From positions 55,080 through 119,079 of the forward strand of contig CALUOQ010000009.1 of the NCBI GenBank assembly GCA_944322325.1: DNA of 64,000 nucleotides, in the 5' to 3' direction. Made by a program: the position numbers and the translations under genes. Below, piece by piece: positions 32,189 to 42,639 of the stretch. The DNA is from an uncultured Alloprevotella sp. GTDB taxonomy: Bacteria > Bacteroidota > Bacteroidia > Bacteroidales > Bacteroidaceae. Position 1 is the first letter of the stretch; each line of letters begins with the position of its first letter. The notes below the pieces were generated by a model, which worked only from the letters and a program-made list of their open reading frames with translations, had not been told where the DNA came from and did no database searches.

Positions 32189-34618
32189 ATGAAAGTAATG
32201 AAATTCGGAGGGACCTCCGTGGGGTCCGTCGAGAGCCTGATGAATGTGAAGCGCATTGTCGAAGGAAGCGCCCGCCCTACCGTGGCCGTCGTTTCGGCTC
32301 TCAGCGGAGTGACTGACAACCTGATTGCGGCCTCAAACGAAGCCGCTGCCGGACGCGAAAGCTATCAGGACATTTTCAACCGCATCGTCGAGCGCCACCA
32401 CACGATGGTGAACGACGTGATATCCGCCGGGGCGGCGCGTGACCGCCTGATGGGCGACATTGACACCCTGCTCGAGGAACTCAACAGTATCTATAAAGGA
32501 GTTTTCCTCATCCAAGACCTTACTCCCAAAACGGCCGATGCCATTGTGGCTTACGGCGAGCGGTTGTCTTCGTTGATCGTAACGGCGCTCATTCCCGGCG
32601 CCAAGCGCTTCGACGCCCGACAGTTCATCAAGACCACCATGGTGGGTACGAAGCGGCTGGTCGATTTCGACAGCACCAACCGCCTTGTCCGCGAAAAACT
32701 GGGCGCATTTCAGGGGATTGCCGTCGTGACCGGTTTCATCGCCACCGACCTGACGACCGGAGTCACCACCAATCTGGGCCGCGGAGGCTCCGATTATACC
32801 GCGGCCATACTGGCGGCTGAGTTAGGCGCAGAGGAGCTGGAGATATGGACCGACGTCGACGGCTTTATGACCGCCGATCCGCGCCTTATCCCCACGGCCT
32901 ACACCATCGACGCCCTGAGTTACGGCGAAGCCATGGAGCTTTGCAATTTCGGCGCCAAGGTCGTCTATCCGCCCACGATTTATCCCGTCTGCGTCAAAAA
33001 CATCCCCATCCGCGTCAAAAATACGTTCCGTCCCGACGCTCCGGGCAGCGTCATACGCCGGGACGTGCCCCCCTCGTCGCGCCCGATCCGGGGCATCTCG
33101 TCGGTCAAGGAAACGAGTATCGTCACCGTGGCCGGCCCCACGATGGTCGGCGTCATCGGCGTAAACCGCCGCATCTTCACCACGCTGGCCAATACGGGCA
33201 TCAGCGTATTCATGGTCGTACAGACCTCGTCCGAAACGAGCACGTCTATCTGCATGACGGCGGCCGACGCACCCCGCGCCTGTCAGGCGCTCGACCGCGA
33301 ATTTGCCGACGAGATAGCCACGGGCGCCATGTACCCCGCCAAACTCGACGACGGTCTGGCCACCGTGGCCGTAGTGGGCGAACGCATGAAGCACACGCCC
33401 GGCATCGCCGGCCGCCTGTTCGGCGTACTCGGCCGCAACGGCATCAGCATCATCGCGCTGGCCCAGGGCGCACTGGAGATGAACCTGTCGTTCGTCATTG
33501 ACCGGCGACAACTGCGCAAAGCGCTTAACGTCGTCCACGACAGCTTCTTCCTCAGCAGCTATCAGGAGCTCAACCTCTTTGTCTGCGGCACAGGCACCGT
33601 GGGCGGCAGCCTGCTGCGGCAAATCGCCGCCCAGCGCGAGCGCCTCATGAACGAGCGAGGCTTGAAGCTCAACCTTGTGGGCGTGGCCAGCAGCCACAAA
33701 GCGGCCTTCAGCGACGAAGGCATCGACCCGGCACACTACCGCGAGGCCATGGAGGCAGGCGGCGAAGGCGGGGCGCAGCGGCTGCTCGACGAGATACTGA
33801 ACATGAACATTTTCAATCCCGTATTTGTCGACTGCACGGCCAGCCCGCAAGTCGCCGCGCTCTACGGCATCCTGCTGGAGCACAACGTGTCCGTCGTGGC
33901 GGCCAACAAAATTGCCGCCTCGTCGGACTACGAGAACTACGCCCGCCTGAAACGCACGGCCCGCGACCGGGGCGTGAAATTTCTCTTCGAGACCAACGTG
34001 GGCGCCGGCCTGCCCGTCATCAACACCATAAACGACCTGACCGGCTCGGGCGACCGCATCCTGCGCATCGAGGCGGTGCTGAGCGGTACCCTGAACTACG
34101 TGTTCAACACCCTTGCGGCCGACGTGCCCCTGAGCCAAGCCGTGCGCCTCGCCCAGGAGAACGGTTACAGCGAGCCCGACCCGCGCGTGGACCTCTCAGG
34201 CAAGGACGTCATCCGCAAGCTGGTCATCCTGGCACGCGAGAGCGGCTATCGCGTCGAAACCGACGACATCGACAAGCAGCTCTTCATTCCGGACGACTTC
34301 TTCACCGGCAGTCTCGACGAGTTCTGGAAGCGTCTGCCTTCGCTCGACGCCCAGTTCGAAGCCGAGCGCGCCCGTCTGGTCCGCGAGGGCAAACGCTGGC
34401 GCTTCGTCGCCGAATGGGCCGAAGGAAAGGGCTGCGTGCGCCTGCGCGAGATACCGAACGGACATCCGTTCTACGAACTTGAGGGTTCGAACAACATCAT
34501 TCTGCTCACCACCGAGCGCTACCGCGAATATCCCATGCTCATCCAAGGCTACGGCGCCGGCGCCGACGTCACGGCCGCCGGCGTATTTGCCGACATCATG
34601 AGCGTGGCCAACATCTGA
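32189..34618 (+). CDS. thrA: Bifunctional aspartokinase / homoserine dehydrogenase
   Basis: 809 residues. The N-terminal kinase starts MKVMKFGGTSVGSVESLMNV and has NLGRGGSDYTAA and EIWTDVDGFMTADPR. A regulatory ACT pair follows (about 310-460; TIVTVAGPTMVGVIG and LATVAVVGERMKHTPGI). The dehydrogenase begins about 465 with the NAD(P) motif FVCGTGTVGGSLL and continues with ANKIAASSDYENY, GAGLPVINTINDLTGSGD and the catalytic-lysine region DPRVDLSGKDVIRKL. It catalyses steps one and three toward threonine and methionine; threonine feedback through the ACT domains is usual. No thrB or thrC follows, so the pathway is not clustered here. Confidence 0.97.
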   Translation: MKVMKFGGTSVGSVESLMNVKRIVEGSARPTVAVVSALSGVTDNLIAASNEAAAGRESYQDIFNRIVERHHTMVNDVISAGAARDRLMGDIDTLLEELNSIYKGVFLIQDLTPKTADAIVAYGERLSSLIVTALIPGAKRFDARQFIKTTMVGTKRLVDFDSTNRLVREKLGAFQGIAVVTGFIATDLTTGVTTNLGRGGSDYTAAILAAELGAEELEIWTDVDGFMTADPRLIPTAYTIDALSYGEAMELCNFGAKVVYPPTIYPVCVKNIPIRVKNTFRPDAPGSVIRRDVPPSSRPIRGISSVKETSIVTVAGPTMVGVIGVNRRIFTTLANTGISVFMVVQTSSETSTSICMTAADAPRACQALDREFADEIATGAMYPAKLDDGLATVAVVGERMKHTPGIAGRLFGVLGRNGISIIALAQGALEMNLSFVIDRRQLRKALNVVHDSFFLSSYQELNLFVCGTGTVGGSLLRQIAAQRERLMNERGLKLNLVGVASSHKAAFSDEGIDPAHYREAMEAGGEGGAQRLLDEILNMNIFNPVFVDCTASPQVAALYGILLEHNVSVVAANKIAASSDYENYARLKRTARDRGVKFLFETNVGAGLPVINTINDLTGSGDRILRIEAVLSGTLNYVFNTLAADVPLSQAVRLAQENGYSEPDPRVDLSGKDVIRKLVILARESGYRVETDDIDKQLFIPDDFFTGSLDEFWKRLPSLDAQFEAERARLVREGKRWRFVAEWAEGKGCVRLREIPNGHPFYELEGSNNIILLTTERYREYPMLIQGYGAGADVTAAGVFADIMSVANI

Positions 34619-34655
34619 CCGACGCCCGCGCCAGGCCGGGACTGCCCCCGAAAAA

Positions 34656-34735
34656 ACAAGTGTAGTCCCCGTTTTTCCTATCGTAGTCCCAGAAAATCCT
34701 ATCGTAGTCCCAGGATTTTCTGGGACTACACTTGT
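34656..34735. repeat. 21-bp-periodic intergenic element, copy 3 (80 bp, best preserved)
   Basis: Terminal inverted repeats ACAAGTGTAGTCCC and GGGACTACACTTGT enclose units starting at 34662, 34683 and 34704. The first two units share GTAGTCCC at the start and TCCTATC at the end. The third folds on itself: GTAGTCCCAG-GATTTT-CTGGGACTAC (34704-34729). It lies just after thrA and before the gltX promoter. Confidence 0.85.
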
Positions 34736-34849
34736 AAAATACGCACGCAGCGGCCCTGTTTCGCCGCACAGCGAACGGTCGTACGAAGATAAACGGCCGG
34801 CTTTTTAACCATACGTCAGGTAAAACGGAGAGGTATCAAATAAAAATTG

Positions 34850-34857
34850 TAAATTTG
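34850..34857 (+). promoter_or_regulatory. -7 box for gltX
   Basis: TAAATTTG, exact match, 33 bp before the ATG at 34891. The in-frame TTG at 34855 is part of this box. Confidence 0.6.
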
Positions 34858-34890
34858 CCGGGTAACAGACAAACACTCCTGCATCATATC

Positions 34891-36408
34891 ATGACTGAGC
34901 CTAAAGTTAGGGTGCGCTTCGCACCCAGCCCTACCGGGCCGCTCCACATCGGCGGCGTACGTACCGCCCTCTACAACTACCTCTTTGCCCGCCAGCACGG
35001 CGGCGAATTCGTTTTCCGCATCGAGGACACCGACTCCAACCGCTTCGTGCCGGGCGCCGAGGAATACATCATAGAATCGTTCAAGTGGCTGGGCATCCGG
35101 TTCGACGAGGGCGTCGGCATCGGCGGCGACTACGGCCCTTATCGCCAGTCCGAACGCCGGGCCATTTATAAGGAATACGTGGACCGCCTGCTCAGCGAAG
35201 GCAAAGCCTACATCGCTTTCGACACACCCGAGGAGCTCGAGGCGCGCCGCAAGGAGGTGCCCAACTTCCAGTACGACGCCCACACGCGCGACACGATGCG
35301 CAACTCGCTCACGCTGTCGCCCGACGAGGTCAGCCGGCTTATAGACGGCGGCACGCAGTACGTAGTGCGCTTCAAGGTGGAGCCGGGCGAAGACATTCAC
35401 GTCGACGACATCATCCGCGGCGACGTAAAGATCAACTCGTCCATCCTCGACGACAAGGTGCTCTACAAGTCGGCCGACGGACTGCCCACCTACCACTTGG
35501 CCAACATTGTCGACGACCACCTGATGCGCATCACCCACGTGATCCGCGGCGAGGAATGGCTGCCCTCCGCGCCGCTCCACGTGCTGCTCTACCGCGCCTT
35601 CGGCTGGACGGACAGTATGCCGCGTTTTGCCCACCTGCCCCTGCTGCTCAAGCCTGACGGCAAGGGGAAACTCTCGAAGCGCGACGGCGACCGCCTGGGC
35701 TTCCCCGTGTTCCCCCTCGAGTGGCACGACCCGAAGACGGGCGACGTCTCGTCGGGCTATCGCGAGAGTGGTTACCTCCCCGAGGCCGTCATCAATTTCC
35801 TCGCCCTGCTGGGCTGGAATCCCGGAACCGACCAGGAAATCCTGTCGATGGACGACCTCATCCGCCTCTTTGACCTCGCACATTGCAGCAAAGCGGGCGC
35901 CAAGTTCGACTACGTCAAAGGCATGTGGTTCAACCGGGAATACATCCTCAAGACCGACAACGCCGTGCTGGCCCCTGCGTTCGACCGCATTCTCCGCCAG
36001 AACGGTATCGAGACGACAATGGACCGCGTGGAGGCCGTAGTGGGCATGATGAAAATGAAGAAGATAAGTTTCATCCGCGAGCTGTGGCCCTTGTGCGACT
36101 TCTTCTTCCGTGCGCCGGAGCACTACTCGACCGACGACAAGTTCACTCGCAAGAACTGGAACGAAGGCGCTGCGGCCGACATGACCGCCCTGGCCGGACT
36201 GCTCGAAGGCCTGACCGACTTCTCCGTGGAGAGCCAGCGGGCCGTGGTGGACCGATGGGCTGAAGAGACGGGGAAGAAACCATGGAACGCCTGGCGGGTA
36301 TGTCTCGTCGGGACAGGGAAGGGGCCCGACATGTACGAGCTGGCTGCCTTCCTCGGCAAGGACGAAACGCTGAACCGTATGCGCCGGGCCATCCAGGCTC
36401 TGGGCTAA
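34891..36408 (+). CDS. gltX: Glutamate-tRNA ligase
   Basis: 505 residues from ATG 34891 ([20 protein letters not shown]); an upstream TTG lies in the promoter and is rejected. The HIGH-type motif is [11 protein letters not shown], followed by [12 protein letters not shown]. The KMSKS-type motif is [12 protein letters not shown]. The C-terminal anticodon-binding helical domain runs to [19 protein letters not shown]. It charges tRNA-Glu. The waaA gene follows after 24 bp and likely shares the transcript. Confidence 0.97.
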   Translation: MTEPKVRVRFAPSPTGPLHIGGVRTALYNYLFARQHGGEFVFRIEDTDSNRFVPGAEEYIIESFKWLGIRFDEGVGIGGDYGPYRQSERRAIYKEYVDRLLSEGKAYIAFDTPEELEARRKEVPNFQYDAHTRDTMRNSLTLSPDEVSRLIDGGTQYVVRFKVEPGEDIHVDDIIRGDVKINSSILDDKVLYKSADGLPTYHLANIVDDHLMRITHVIRGEEWLPSAPLHVLLYRAFGWTDSMPRFAHLPLLLKPDGKGKLSKRDGDRLGFPVFPLEWHDPKTGDVSSGYRESGYLPEAVINFLALLGWNPGTDQEILSMDDLIRLFDLAHCSKAGAKFDYVKGMWFNREYILKTDNAVLAPAFDRILRQNGIETTMDRVEAVVGMMKMKKISFIRELWPLCDFFFRAPEHYSTDDKFTRKNWNEGAAADMTALAGLLEGLTDFSVESQRAVVDRWAEETGKKPWNAWRVCLVGTGKGPDMYELAAFLGKDETLNRMRRAIQALG

Positions 36409-36432
36409 CGCACCGAAACTGCCATACCGGAG

Positions 36433-37647
36433 ATGTATTCACTGGCCATTTACATTTACATGCTATGTGCTGGCGTGGTCTCGCTGTTCAACCGCAAGGC
36501 CCGCCTGCTCATACGCGGCCATCGGGACACCTGGCGCATCCTGCGCAGCCAGATAGGCGACAGACGCTACGTGTGGTTTCACGCCGCCTCCCTTGGCGAG
36601 TTCGAACAGGGACGCCCCCTCATGGAACGGCTGCGGCGCGAACACCCCGAGAAGCGCATCCTGCTCACGTTCTTCTCGCCATCGGGCTACGAAGTGCGCA
36701 AGAATTACGAAGGAGCCGACGTGGTGTGCTACCTGCCGTTCGACACGCCACTGAACGCGCGGAAATTCGTTCGCCTCGCTAAGCCCGAAATGGCGTTCTT
36801 TATCAAGTACGAGTTCTGGCGCAACTATATAGACGTCCTCTACCACCAGGAGATTCCCGTCTACAGCGTGTCGAGTATTTTCCGGGAGAACCAGATATTC
36901 TTCCGCCCCTACGGTTACAAATATGCCCGCGTGCTGCGCCGCATCACCCACCTTTTCGTGCAGAACGAGGCTTCCCGTGAACTGCTGAAGCGACTGGGGG
37001 TGACGCAGGTCTCCGTCGTAGGCGACACGCGCTTTGACCGCGTCATCGACATCCGCCGTCAGGCCCGGGAACTGCCCGTCGCCGAGGCCGCGACCCGCCA
37101 GGGACACGTCATCGTGGCGGGAAGTACCTGGCCCCCCGACGAGGACATCCTCATCCCCTACTTCAACAGCCACCCGGACTGCCGCCTGATTCTCGCTCCC
37201 CACGTGGTGAGCGAGGACCACTTACGCGAAATCGAGCAAAAGCTACAGCGCCCGGCCTTGCGCTACTCGCAGGCCACGCCCGAAAGCGCAGCCAAGGCCG
37301 ACTGCCTGCTCATTGACGGCTATGGCCTCCTCTCGAGCATCTATCGCTATGCCACGGTGGCCTACGTCGGCGGAGGTTTCGGCGTGGGCATCCACAACGT
37401 GCCCGAAGCGGCGGTCTACGGTGTTCCGGTCTTCTTCGGACCGAACAACCGCAAGTTCCGCGAAGCGCGCGAGCTTATCGAAGCCGGCGGGTGCTTTGAA
37501 ATCCATTCGGCTGACGACTTCAATCGTCAGGCTGACCGCCTTTTTGCCGACGCACAGGCTCTCACGCAAGCCGGACAGGCTGCCGGCCGCTACATCAGCA
37601 ATAATGCCGGTGCCACGGACGCTGTCTTTTCCGTCGTCCGCTTCTAA
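36433..37647 (+). CDS. waaA: 3-deoxy-D-manno-octulosonic acid (Kdo) transferase
   Basis: 404 residues. An N-terminal membrane anchor (MYSLAIYIYMLCAGVVSLF) precedes the GT30 fold: WFHAASLGEFEQGRPL holds the catalytic glutamate; then IKYEFWRNY, VGDTRFDRV, AGSTWPPDED, and the donor-binding segment YVGGGFGVGIHNVPEAAVYG. It adds Kdo to lipid A precursor at the cytoplasmic face of the inner membrane, an essential step of LPS assembly. It is co-transcribed with gltX. Confidence 0.95.
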   Translation: MYSLAIYIYMLCAGVVSLFNRKARLLIRGHRDTWRILRSQIGDRRYVWFHAASLGEFEQGRPLMERLRREHPEKRILLTFFSPSGYEVRKNYEGADVVCYLPFDTPLNARKFVRLAKPEMAFFIKYEFWRNYIDVLYHQEIPVYSVSSIFRENQIFFRPYGYKYARVLRRITHLFVQNEASRELLKRLGVTQVSVVGDTRFDRVIDIRRQARELPVAEAATRQGHVIVAGSTWPPDEDILIPYFNSHPDCRLILAPHVVSEDHLREIEQKLQRPALRYSQATPESAAKADCLLIDGYGLLSSIYRYATVAYVGGGFGVGIHNVPEAAVYGVPVFFGPNNRKFREARELIEAGGCFEIHSADDFNRQADRLFADAQALTQAGQAAGRYISNNAGATDAVFSVVRF

Positions 37648-37722
37648 GTGCAAGCCTGCACACGCCAAAAGTTTTGCGCGTTATAGTTCCTTAAACGGAG
37701 GTGTCGGCGGAAGAAAAAAGTG

Positions 37723-37730
37723 TTCCTTTG
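37723..37730 (+). promoter_or_regulatory. Probable -7 box for rnr inside an inverted repeat
   Basis: TTCCTTTG matches seven of eight consensus positions. It sits in AGTGTTCC-tttgta-GGACACT (37720-37740), an imperfect hairpin with one bulged T that would span the start site. Confidence 0.4.
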
Positions 37731-37766
37731 TAGGACACTCAGGATACTACGCAAAAAAGAAAAACC

Positions 37767-40070
37767 ATGGGAAGTAAAAAGAAAACAAGCGCCCGCCGCT
37801 TGACAAAAAAAGAGATACGCGCCCTTGTGCTCGACCTTTTCGAGCGCAACCCGGCGAAAGAGTTCGACACCAAGCACATCTTTGAAACCATCGGCGCTTC
37901 GACCCATCCGGCCAAAATGTTAACGATGGACGTGTTGCGCGAACTGGTGCTCGACGACTACCTCTCGACCGACGAATGCGGACATTATCGCTACGCCATC
38001 CGCTCGCAGGTGATGGAAGGCACGTTCAAGCGCAAGCGGAACGGACGCAACAGTTTTTTGCCCGACGACGGCGGCAAGTCGATACTGGTCTGCGAACGCA
38101 ACTCGGGACATGCCATGGACGGCGACCGCGTCCGCGTGACAATGCTGGCCCGCCGGTCGGGCCACACGCGCGAGGCGGAAGTCATCGAGATACTCAAGCG
38201 CGCACGGGAGTCGTTCGTCGGAAAACTGCGGGTGGACAAGAACTACGGCTTCCTTATCACCGAAGGCCGCGCCTTGGCCAACGACATTTTCATCCCTAAG
38301 GAAATGCTGAAAGGCGGTAAGACCGGCGACAAGGCCGTAGTGAAAATCATCGAATGGCCCGACGACGCGAAAAGCCCCATCGGCAAAGTGATAGACATCC
38401 TCGGCCATGAGGGTGAGAACAATGCCGAAATGCACGCCATACTCGCCGAGTACGGCTTACCTTATACGTATCCCAAAGCCGTAGAAGCCGCGGCCGAGAA
38501 AATCCCGGCCGACATCACCGAGGCCGACCTCGCCGAACGCGAGGACATGCGTGGCGTCACGACCTTCACCATCGACCCCCGCGACGCCAAGGACTTCGAC
38601 GACGCCCTTTCCATACGCCGACTCGACAACGGACTGTGGGAGGTGGGCGTACACATCGCCGACGTGTCGCACTACGTCAAGGAGGGCGACATCATCGACC
38701 GCGAGGCTCAGAAGCGCGCCACCAGCGTCTACCTCGTCGACCGCACCATCCCGATGCTTCCCGAGCGGCTCTGCAACTTCATCTGCTCCCTTCGTCCCGA
38801 CGAAGACAAACTGGCTTTCTCCGCCATCTTCCAACTGAACGACAAGGCCGACGTCATGAAATGGCATTTGGCCCATACGGTCATCCGGTCGGACCGACGC
38901 TTCGTCTACGAAGAGGTCCAGAACATTCTCGAGCAAAACGGCGAAGCCTCGGAGGAGGACCTGCACCAGCCGGGGGAACACCCCGAACGCGTAACGCCCG
39001 GACCGGACGGACGTCCCGTAGGGGAATACGCCACGGAGCTTATCATCCTGAACCGTCTGGCTAAGCAACTGCGCGCCAAACGCTTTGCCAACGGAGCCAT
39101 CGGCTTCGACCGTGCAGAGGTCCGCTTCGAAATCGACGAACAAGGGAAGCCCCTCTCCACTTATTTCAAGATTGCGAAAGACGCCAATAAGCTCGTCGAA
39201 GAATTTATGCTGCTGGCCAACCGGTCGGTCGCTGAAAAAATAGGAAGAGTGCCTAAGGGGAAAAAACCGAAGACTTTCCCCTATCGTATCCACGACGTGC
39301 CCGACCCCGAAAAGTTAGAGAAACTGAGCGCGTTCATTGCGAAATTCGGCTACAAGCTCCGCACCGAGGGAAGCAAACGCGACATCAGCCGCAGCCTCAA
39401 CGGTCTCCTGACCGACGTGAAGGGCCAGAAAGAAGAAAACCTCGTCGAGACTGTCGCCTTGCGCGCCATGATGAAAGCGCGATACAGCGTGCACAACATC
39501 GGTCACTACGGCCTGATGTTCGATTATTATACTCACTTTACCTCACCTATACGCCGTTATCCCGACACGATGGTCCACCGTTTGCTGACGCGCTACATGG
39601 CGGGCGGCAGGTCGGTCAACGCAGATAAGTACGAGGAACTCTGCGAACATGCCTCGGCGATGGAACAACTGGCCGCACAGGCCGAACGCTCAAGTATAAA
39701 GTACAAACAGGTGGAGTTTATGGGTGAGCGCATCGGACAGGAATATGAGGGCACAGTCAGCGGCGTTACGGAGTTCGGCCTCTACGTAGAAATCAACGAG
39801 AATAAATGCGAGGGTATGATTCCGCTTCGCGATTTGGAGGGCGACTACTACGAGTTCGACGAGCGCAATTATTGCCTGCGCGGCCGTAAGCATCATAAAG
39901 TCTATGCCCTCGGCGACCAAGTCCGCATCCGCGTAGCCCGCGCTAACCTGGAACGGCGACAGCTCGACTTCGCCCTTCTTGAAAATCTTGAGCCCCAACC
40001 GGCCCCGTCTGACAAGCCCAAAGGCAAGGGACGCCGCGGCCGAAAAGCCTCGCGCCACCCGAACAAATAA
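37767..40070 (+). CDS. rnr: Ribonuclease R
   Basis: 767 residues. An N-terminal helix-turn-helix (LTKKEIRALVLDLFERNP, about 14-75) and cold-shock OB folds (about 85-230) precede the RNB catalytic domain, with the metal-binding aspartates in TFTIDPRDAKDFDDALS and HIADVSHYVKEG. The domain closes near FTSPIRRYPDTMVHRLL. A C-terminal S1 domain (YEGTVSGVTEFGLYVEI) and a basic tail GKGRRGRKASRHPNK follow. It is a processive 3'-5' exonuclease that degrades structured RNA. The ispD gene begins 17 bp after the stop. Confidence 0.96.
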   Translation: MGSKKKTSARRLTKKEIRALVLDLFERNPAKEFDTKHIFETIGASTHPAKMLTMDVLRELVLDDYLSTDECGHYRYAIRSQVMEGTFKRKRNGRNSFLPDDGGKSILVCERNSGHAMDGDRVRVTMLARRSGHTREAEVIEILKRARESFVGKLRVDKNYGFLITEGRALANDIFIPKEMLKGGKTGDKAVVKIIEWPDDAKSPIGKVIDILGHEGENNAEMHAILAEYGLPYTYPKAVEAAAEKIPADITEADLAEREDMRGVTTFTIDPRDAKDFDDALSIRRLDNGLWEVGVHIADVSHYVKEGDIIDREAQKRATSVYLVDRTIPMLPERLCNFICSLRPDEDKLAFSAIFQLNDKADVMKWHLAHTVIRSDRRFVYEEVQNILEQNGEASEEDLHQPGEHPERVTPGPDGRPVGEYATELIILNRLAKQLRAKRFANGAIGFDRAEVRFEIDEQGKPLSTYFKIAKDANKLVEEFMLLANRSVAEKIGRVPKGKKPKTFPYRIHDVPDPEKLEKLSAFIAKFGYKLRTEGSKRDISRSLNGLLTDVKGQKEENLVETVALRAMMKARYSVHNIGHYGLMFDYYTHFTSPIRRYPDTMVHRLLTRYMAGGRSVNADKYEELCEHASAMEQLAAQAERSSIKYKQVEFMGERIGQEYEGTVSGVTEFGLYVEINENKCEGMIPLRDLEGDYYEFDERNYCLRGRKHHKVYALGDQVRIRVARANLERRQLDFALLENLEPQPAPSDKPKGKGRRGRKASRHPNK

Positions 40071-40087
40071 TTAAAGAAGCCTTTCGC

Positions 40088-40783
40088 ATGTCACGCAGGA
40101 ACATAGCCGCGATTCTCGCCGGAGGAAGCGGACGGCGCATGGGAGGCGAAAAGCCGAAACAACTGCTCGAATTGGCTGGCCGCACGGTACTCGAGCGCAG
40201 CGTAGATGCGTTCGACACTCACCCGGACATCGACGAAGTCATCATAGTCTCCCATCCCGACTACCTCACCGAGCTGACCGAAATGGCGGCGCGGAACGGA
40301 TGGAAAAAAGTGACGCACATTGTGCCAGGAGGAGCGGAACGCTACGATTCGTCCCTCGCCGCAATGCAGACCGTTACGGACGCGGACGCCAATCTGCTCA
40401 TACACGACGCTGCCCGCCCGCTGGTCAGTGCGCAGGTTATCCGCCGCGTAGTGACCGCTCTGCAAGAACATGCCGCCGTAGGGACGGCACTTCCCGTTGT
40501 CGACACCCTTGTCACGACCGACGACTCCCGCATTCTCTCGACGCCCGACCGTTCCGTCTTTCGCCGTATGCAGACCCCCCAAGGCTTTCATATCGAAACC
40601 TTGCGCACCGCTTATCGCCGGGCCTTGGCCGACCCGCATTTCCAGGCCACTGATGATTGTGGCGTGGTCGTCAACTATTTGCCTGAAGTCGCCGTTGTAT
40701 GGGTGGAAGGCGAAGAACGGAACCGCAAACTGACGTACCCGGAAGACTTGCCGCTGTTCGAACGCGAACTGACCGCCGGATAA
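40088..40783 (+). CDS. ispD: 2-C-methyl-D-erythritol 4-phosphate cytidylyltransferase
   Basis: 231 residues. The CTP-binding loop is AAILAGGSGRRMGGEKPKQ, with the conserved KQLLELAGRTVLE, the catalytic-base region GAERYDSSLAAM, VLIHDAARP-like LLIHDAARPLVS, and TPQGFHIETL. It makes CDP-methylerythritol in the non-mevalonate isoprenoid pathway, which supplies the substrate used by uppS elsewhere in the window. It is probably co-transcribed with rnr and ends at a hairpin shared with the converging transporter gene. Confidence 0.95.
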   Translation: MSRRNIAAILAGGSGRRMGGEKPKQLLELAGRTVLERSVDAFDTHPDIDEVIIVSHPDYLTELTEMAARNGWKKVTHIVPGGAERYDSSLAAMQTVTDADANLLIHDAARPLVSAQVIRRVVTALQEHAAVGTALPVVDTLVTTDDSRILSTPDRSVFRRMQTPQGFHIETLRTAYRRALADPHFQATDDCGVVVNYLPEVAVVWVEGEERNRKLTYPEDLPLFERELTAG

Positions 40784-40804
40784 AGAAACCGGACAAAGCC
40801 ACTC

Positions 40805-40853
40805 ATAAAAATAACGCCCGCGAAACGGTTGCATAAAGCTCGTTTCGCGGGCG
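40805..40853 (-). terminator. Hairpin terminator between ispD and the YidE-like gene
   Basis: Stem CGCCCGCGAAACG (40815-40827) / CGTTTCGCGGGCG (40841-40853), 13 bp perfect. On the minus strand it runs into TTATTTTTATGAG. It probably acts mainly for the transporter, and perhaps for ispD too. Confidence 0.75.
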
Positions 40854-40878
40854 TCGCGTTATGTTACGTAAAGTCAGG

Positions 40879-42600
40879 TCAGACGCAGAGGAAAAGAATG
40901 ATGATTTGCGCCGTCAGGATGCGCAGGAACATCGCCAGCGGGTAGACCGTGGAGTAACCTACGGCAGGGGCATCAGTGCTGGACGACGTGTTGGCAAACG
41001 CCAAGGCTGGGGGGTCGGTGTTCGTACCGGCGATGAGTCCCATCAGGGTAAAGTAGTTCATCTTGTACTTTACGCGTGCGATGATTCCCATTATTAGAAT
41101 CGGGATTATCGTTATCAGGAAACCGAACAGCACGTACCATAGTCCGTCGCCCTCAACGACCGTATGCCAGAAACCCGCACCGGCCTTGATGCCCACGCTG
41201 GCCAAGAAGAGCACCAGCCCGACTTCACGCAGCAGGAGGTTCGCTGACGTGGTGGTGTACGTGACCAGGTGAAACTTGTAGCCGTAGCGTCCGGCCAGAA
41301 TAGCGATAATCAGCGGTCCGCCGGCCAGACCGAGTTTCACCGGGTTAGGAATGCCGGGGAAGGCAAAGGGGATACTTCCGAATACGATGCCGACGAGGAT
41401 GCCGATAAAGATCGACGCGATGTTTGGGTGGTCGAGGCGTTTCACTGAGTTACCCAACAGGCGGGTCACGCGGTTGACGGCATCCTCAGGGCCGACCACC
41501 ATCAGACGGTCGCCTATCTGGAGACGCAGGTTGCGGTTGGCAAAAAGTTCCATGCCCGAACGCGTGATACGCGTCACGTTGACGCCGTACACGGAGTTAA
41601 AGTGCATTTCACCGAACGTCTTGCCGTTGACGTCGCTCTGCGTCACGACGATGCGGCGCGATATACTCGGTGTGTTCACGGCCTGCCAGTCGACATCGAT
41701 GGTGGTGCCAAGGAAAGCCGTGATGGCGTCGGCGTCGTCCTTGGCGCAGGTGATGTTCAGCTCGTCGCCCACCTCCAGCGTCATGTCGACCCGGGTGTTG
41801 AGCACTTCGCCGTTGCGCCTGATATGGGTGCAGACAAACTCGCGACCGAGGAACTCGCGCACCTTACGCAGGGACTTTCCGACGAGCGCGGCATTCTGCA
41901 CGACGAGCGACATGCGGTGAGGCGTAGCGTGGGGGTTGTCGGCCTCGGCACGGCGTATCTCTTCCTCCTCCTCATCTAACTTGATGCGGCAGATGAAGCG
42001 CAGCGCGATGGTCGCCCCGATGATGCCGAGCACACCCAAAGGGTAGGCACAGGCGTAACCCGAAGCGATAGGCAGATCCTTCAATACGGGCAATGCGTCT
42101 TTCAGCGCCTCCTGAGCCGCACCGAGTCCCGGCGTATTGGTGACCGCACCGCAGAGCACGCCGACCATCATGGGGAGGTTCGTCGGATCGTTGGTGTCGA
42201 AAAACGCGTAGTAGAGCCCCAGCATGACGGCGATGTTGAGCACGACGATGCCCACTGCGATGAGGTTCATCGTGATGCCCCCTCGTTTGAACGACTCAAA
42301 GAAGCCGGGTCCCACCTGTAGTCCGATGCAATACACGAAAAGTATTAGACCGAAGTCTTGCATGAAGTTGAGCACGTCGGCGGGGCAGGCGTAACCTCCG
42401 GGGGAGGGGTCGGCAATGCCGAACGATGTGTAGAGATGACCGACGATGATGCCGGCAAACAGAACGAACGTCACACCGAGCGAGATGCTGCCCACCTTGA
42501 TTTTTCCAAGGAACACGCCGATCGCAATGACCAGTGCGTACAACAGCACGATATGCGCCACTGACCCGGTGGAAGTGAAAAGAGTTTCAAACCAATCCAT
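40879..42600 (-). CDS. YidE/YbjL/AspT-family putative transporter
   Basis: 573 residues. Two homologous membrane halves (about 10-195 and 395-570, five or more helices each) flank two cytoplasmic TrkA-C domains (about 215-285 and 300-375; [15 protein letters not shown] and [16 protein letters not shown]). This is the aspartate:alanine-exchanger superfamily layout with duplicated membrane domains ([29 protein letters not shown]-like [15 protein letters not shown]). Members exchange dicarboxylates or amino acids; the substrate here is unknown. Monocistronic. Confidence 0.85.
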   Translation of the reverse strand: MDWFETLFTSTGSVAHIVLLYALVIAIGVFLGKIKVGSISLGVTFVLFAGIIVGHLYTSFGIADPSPGGYACPADVLNFMQDFGLILFVYCIGLQVGPGFFESFKRGGITMNLIAVGIVVLNIAVMLGLYYAFFDTNDPTNLPMMVGVLCGAVTNTPGLGAAQEALKDALPVLKDLPIASGYACAYPLGVLGIIGATIALRFICRIKLDEEEEEIRRAEADNPHATPHRMSLVVQNAALVGKSLRKVREFLGREFVCTHIRRNGEVLNTRVDMTLEVGDELNITCAKDDADAITAFLGTTIDVDWQAVNTPSISRRIVVTQSDVNGKTFGEMHFNSVYGVNVTRITRSGMELFANRNLRLQIGDRLMVVGPEDAVNRVTRLLGNSVKRLDHPNIASIFIGILVGIVFGSIPFAFPGIPNPVKLGLAGGPLIIAILAGRYGYKFHLVTYTTTSANLLLREVGLVLFLASVGIKAGAGFWHTVVEGDGLWYVLFGFLITIIPILIMGIIARVKYKMNYFTLMGLIAGTNTDPPALAFANTSSSTDAPAVGYSTVYPLAMFLRILTAQIIILFLCV

Positions 42601-42631
42601 AGTTTAGTTGAGCAAAGTGAAAAATTCCTTG

Positions 42632-42639
42632 CAAATATA
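42632..42639 (-). promoter_or_regulatory. -7 box for the YidE-like gene
   Basis: Minus-strand TATATTTG, exact match, with TTTG at 42662-42665 at a 22-bp spacing as a possible -33 element. Confidence 0.6.
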
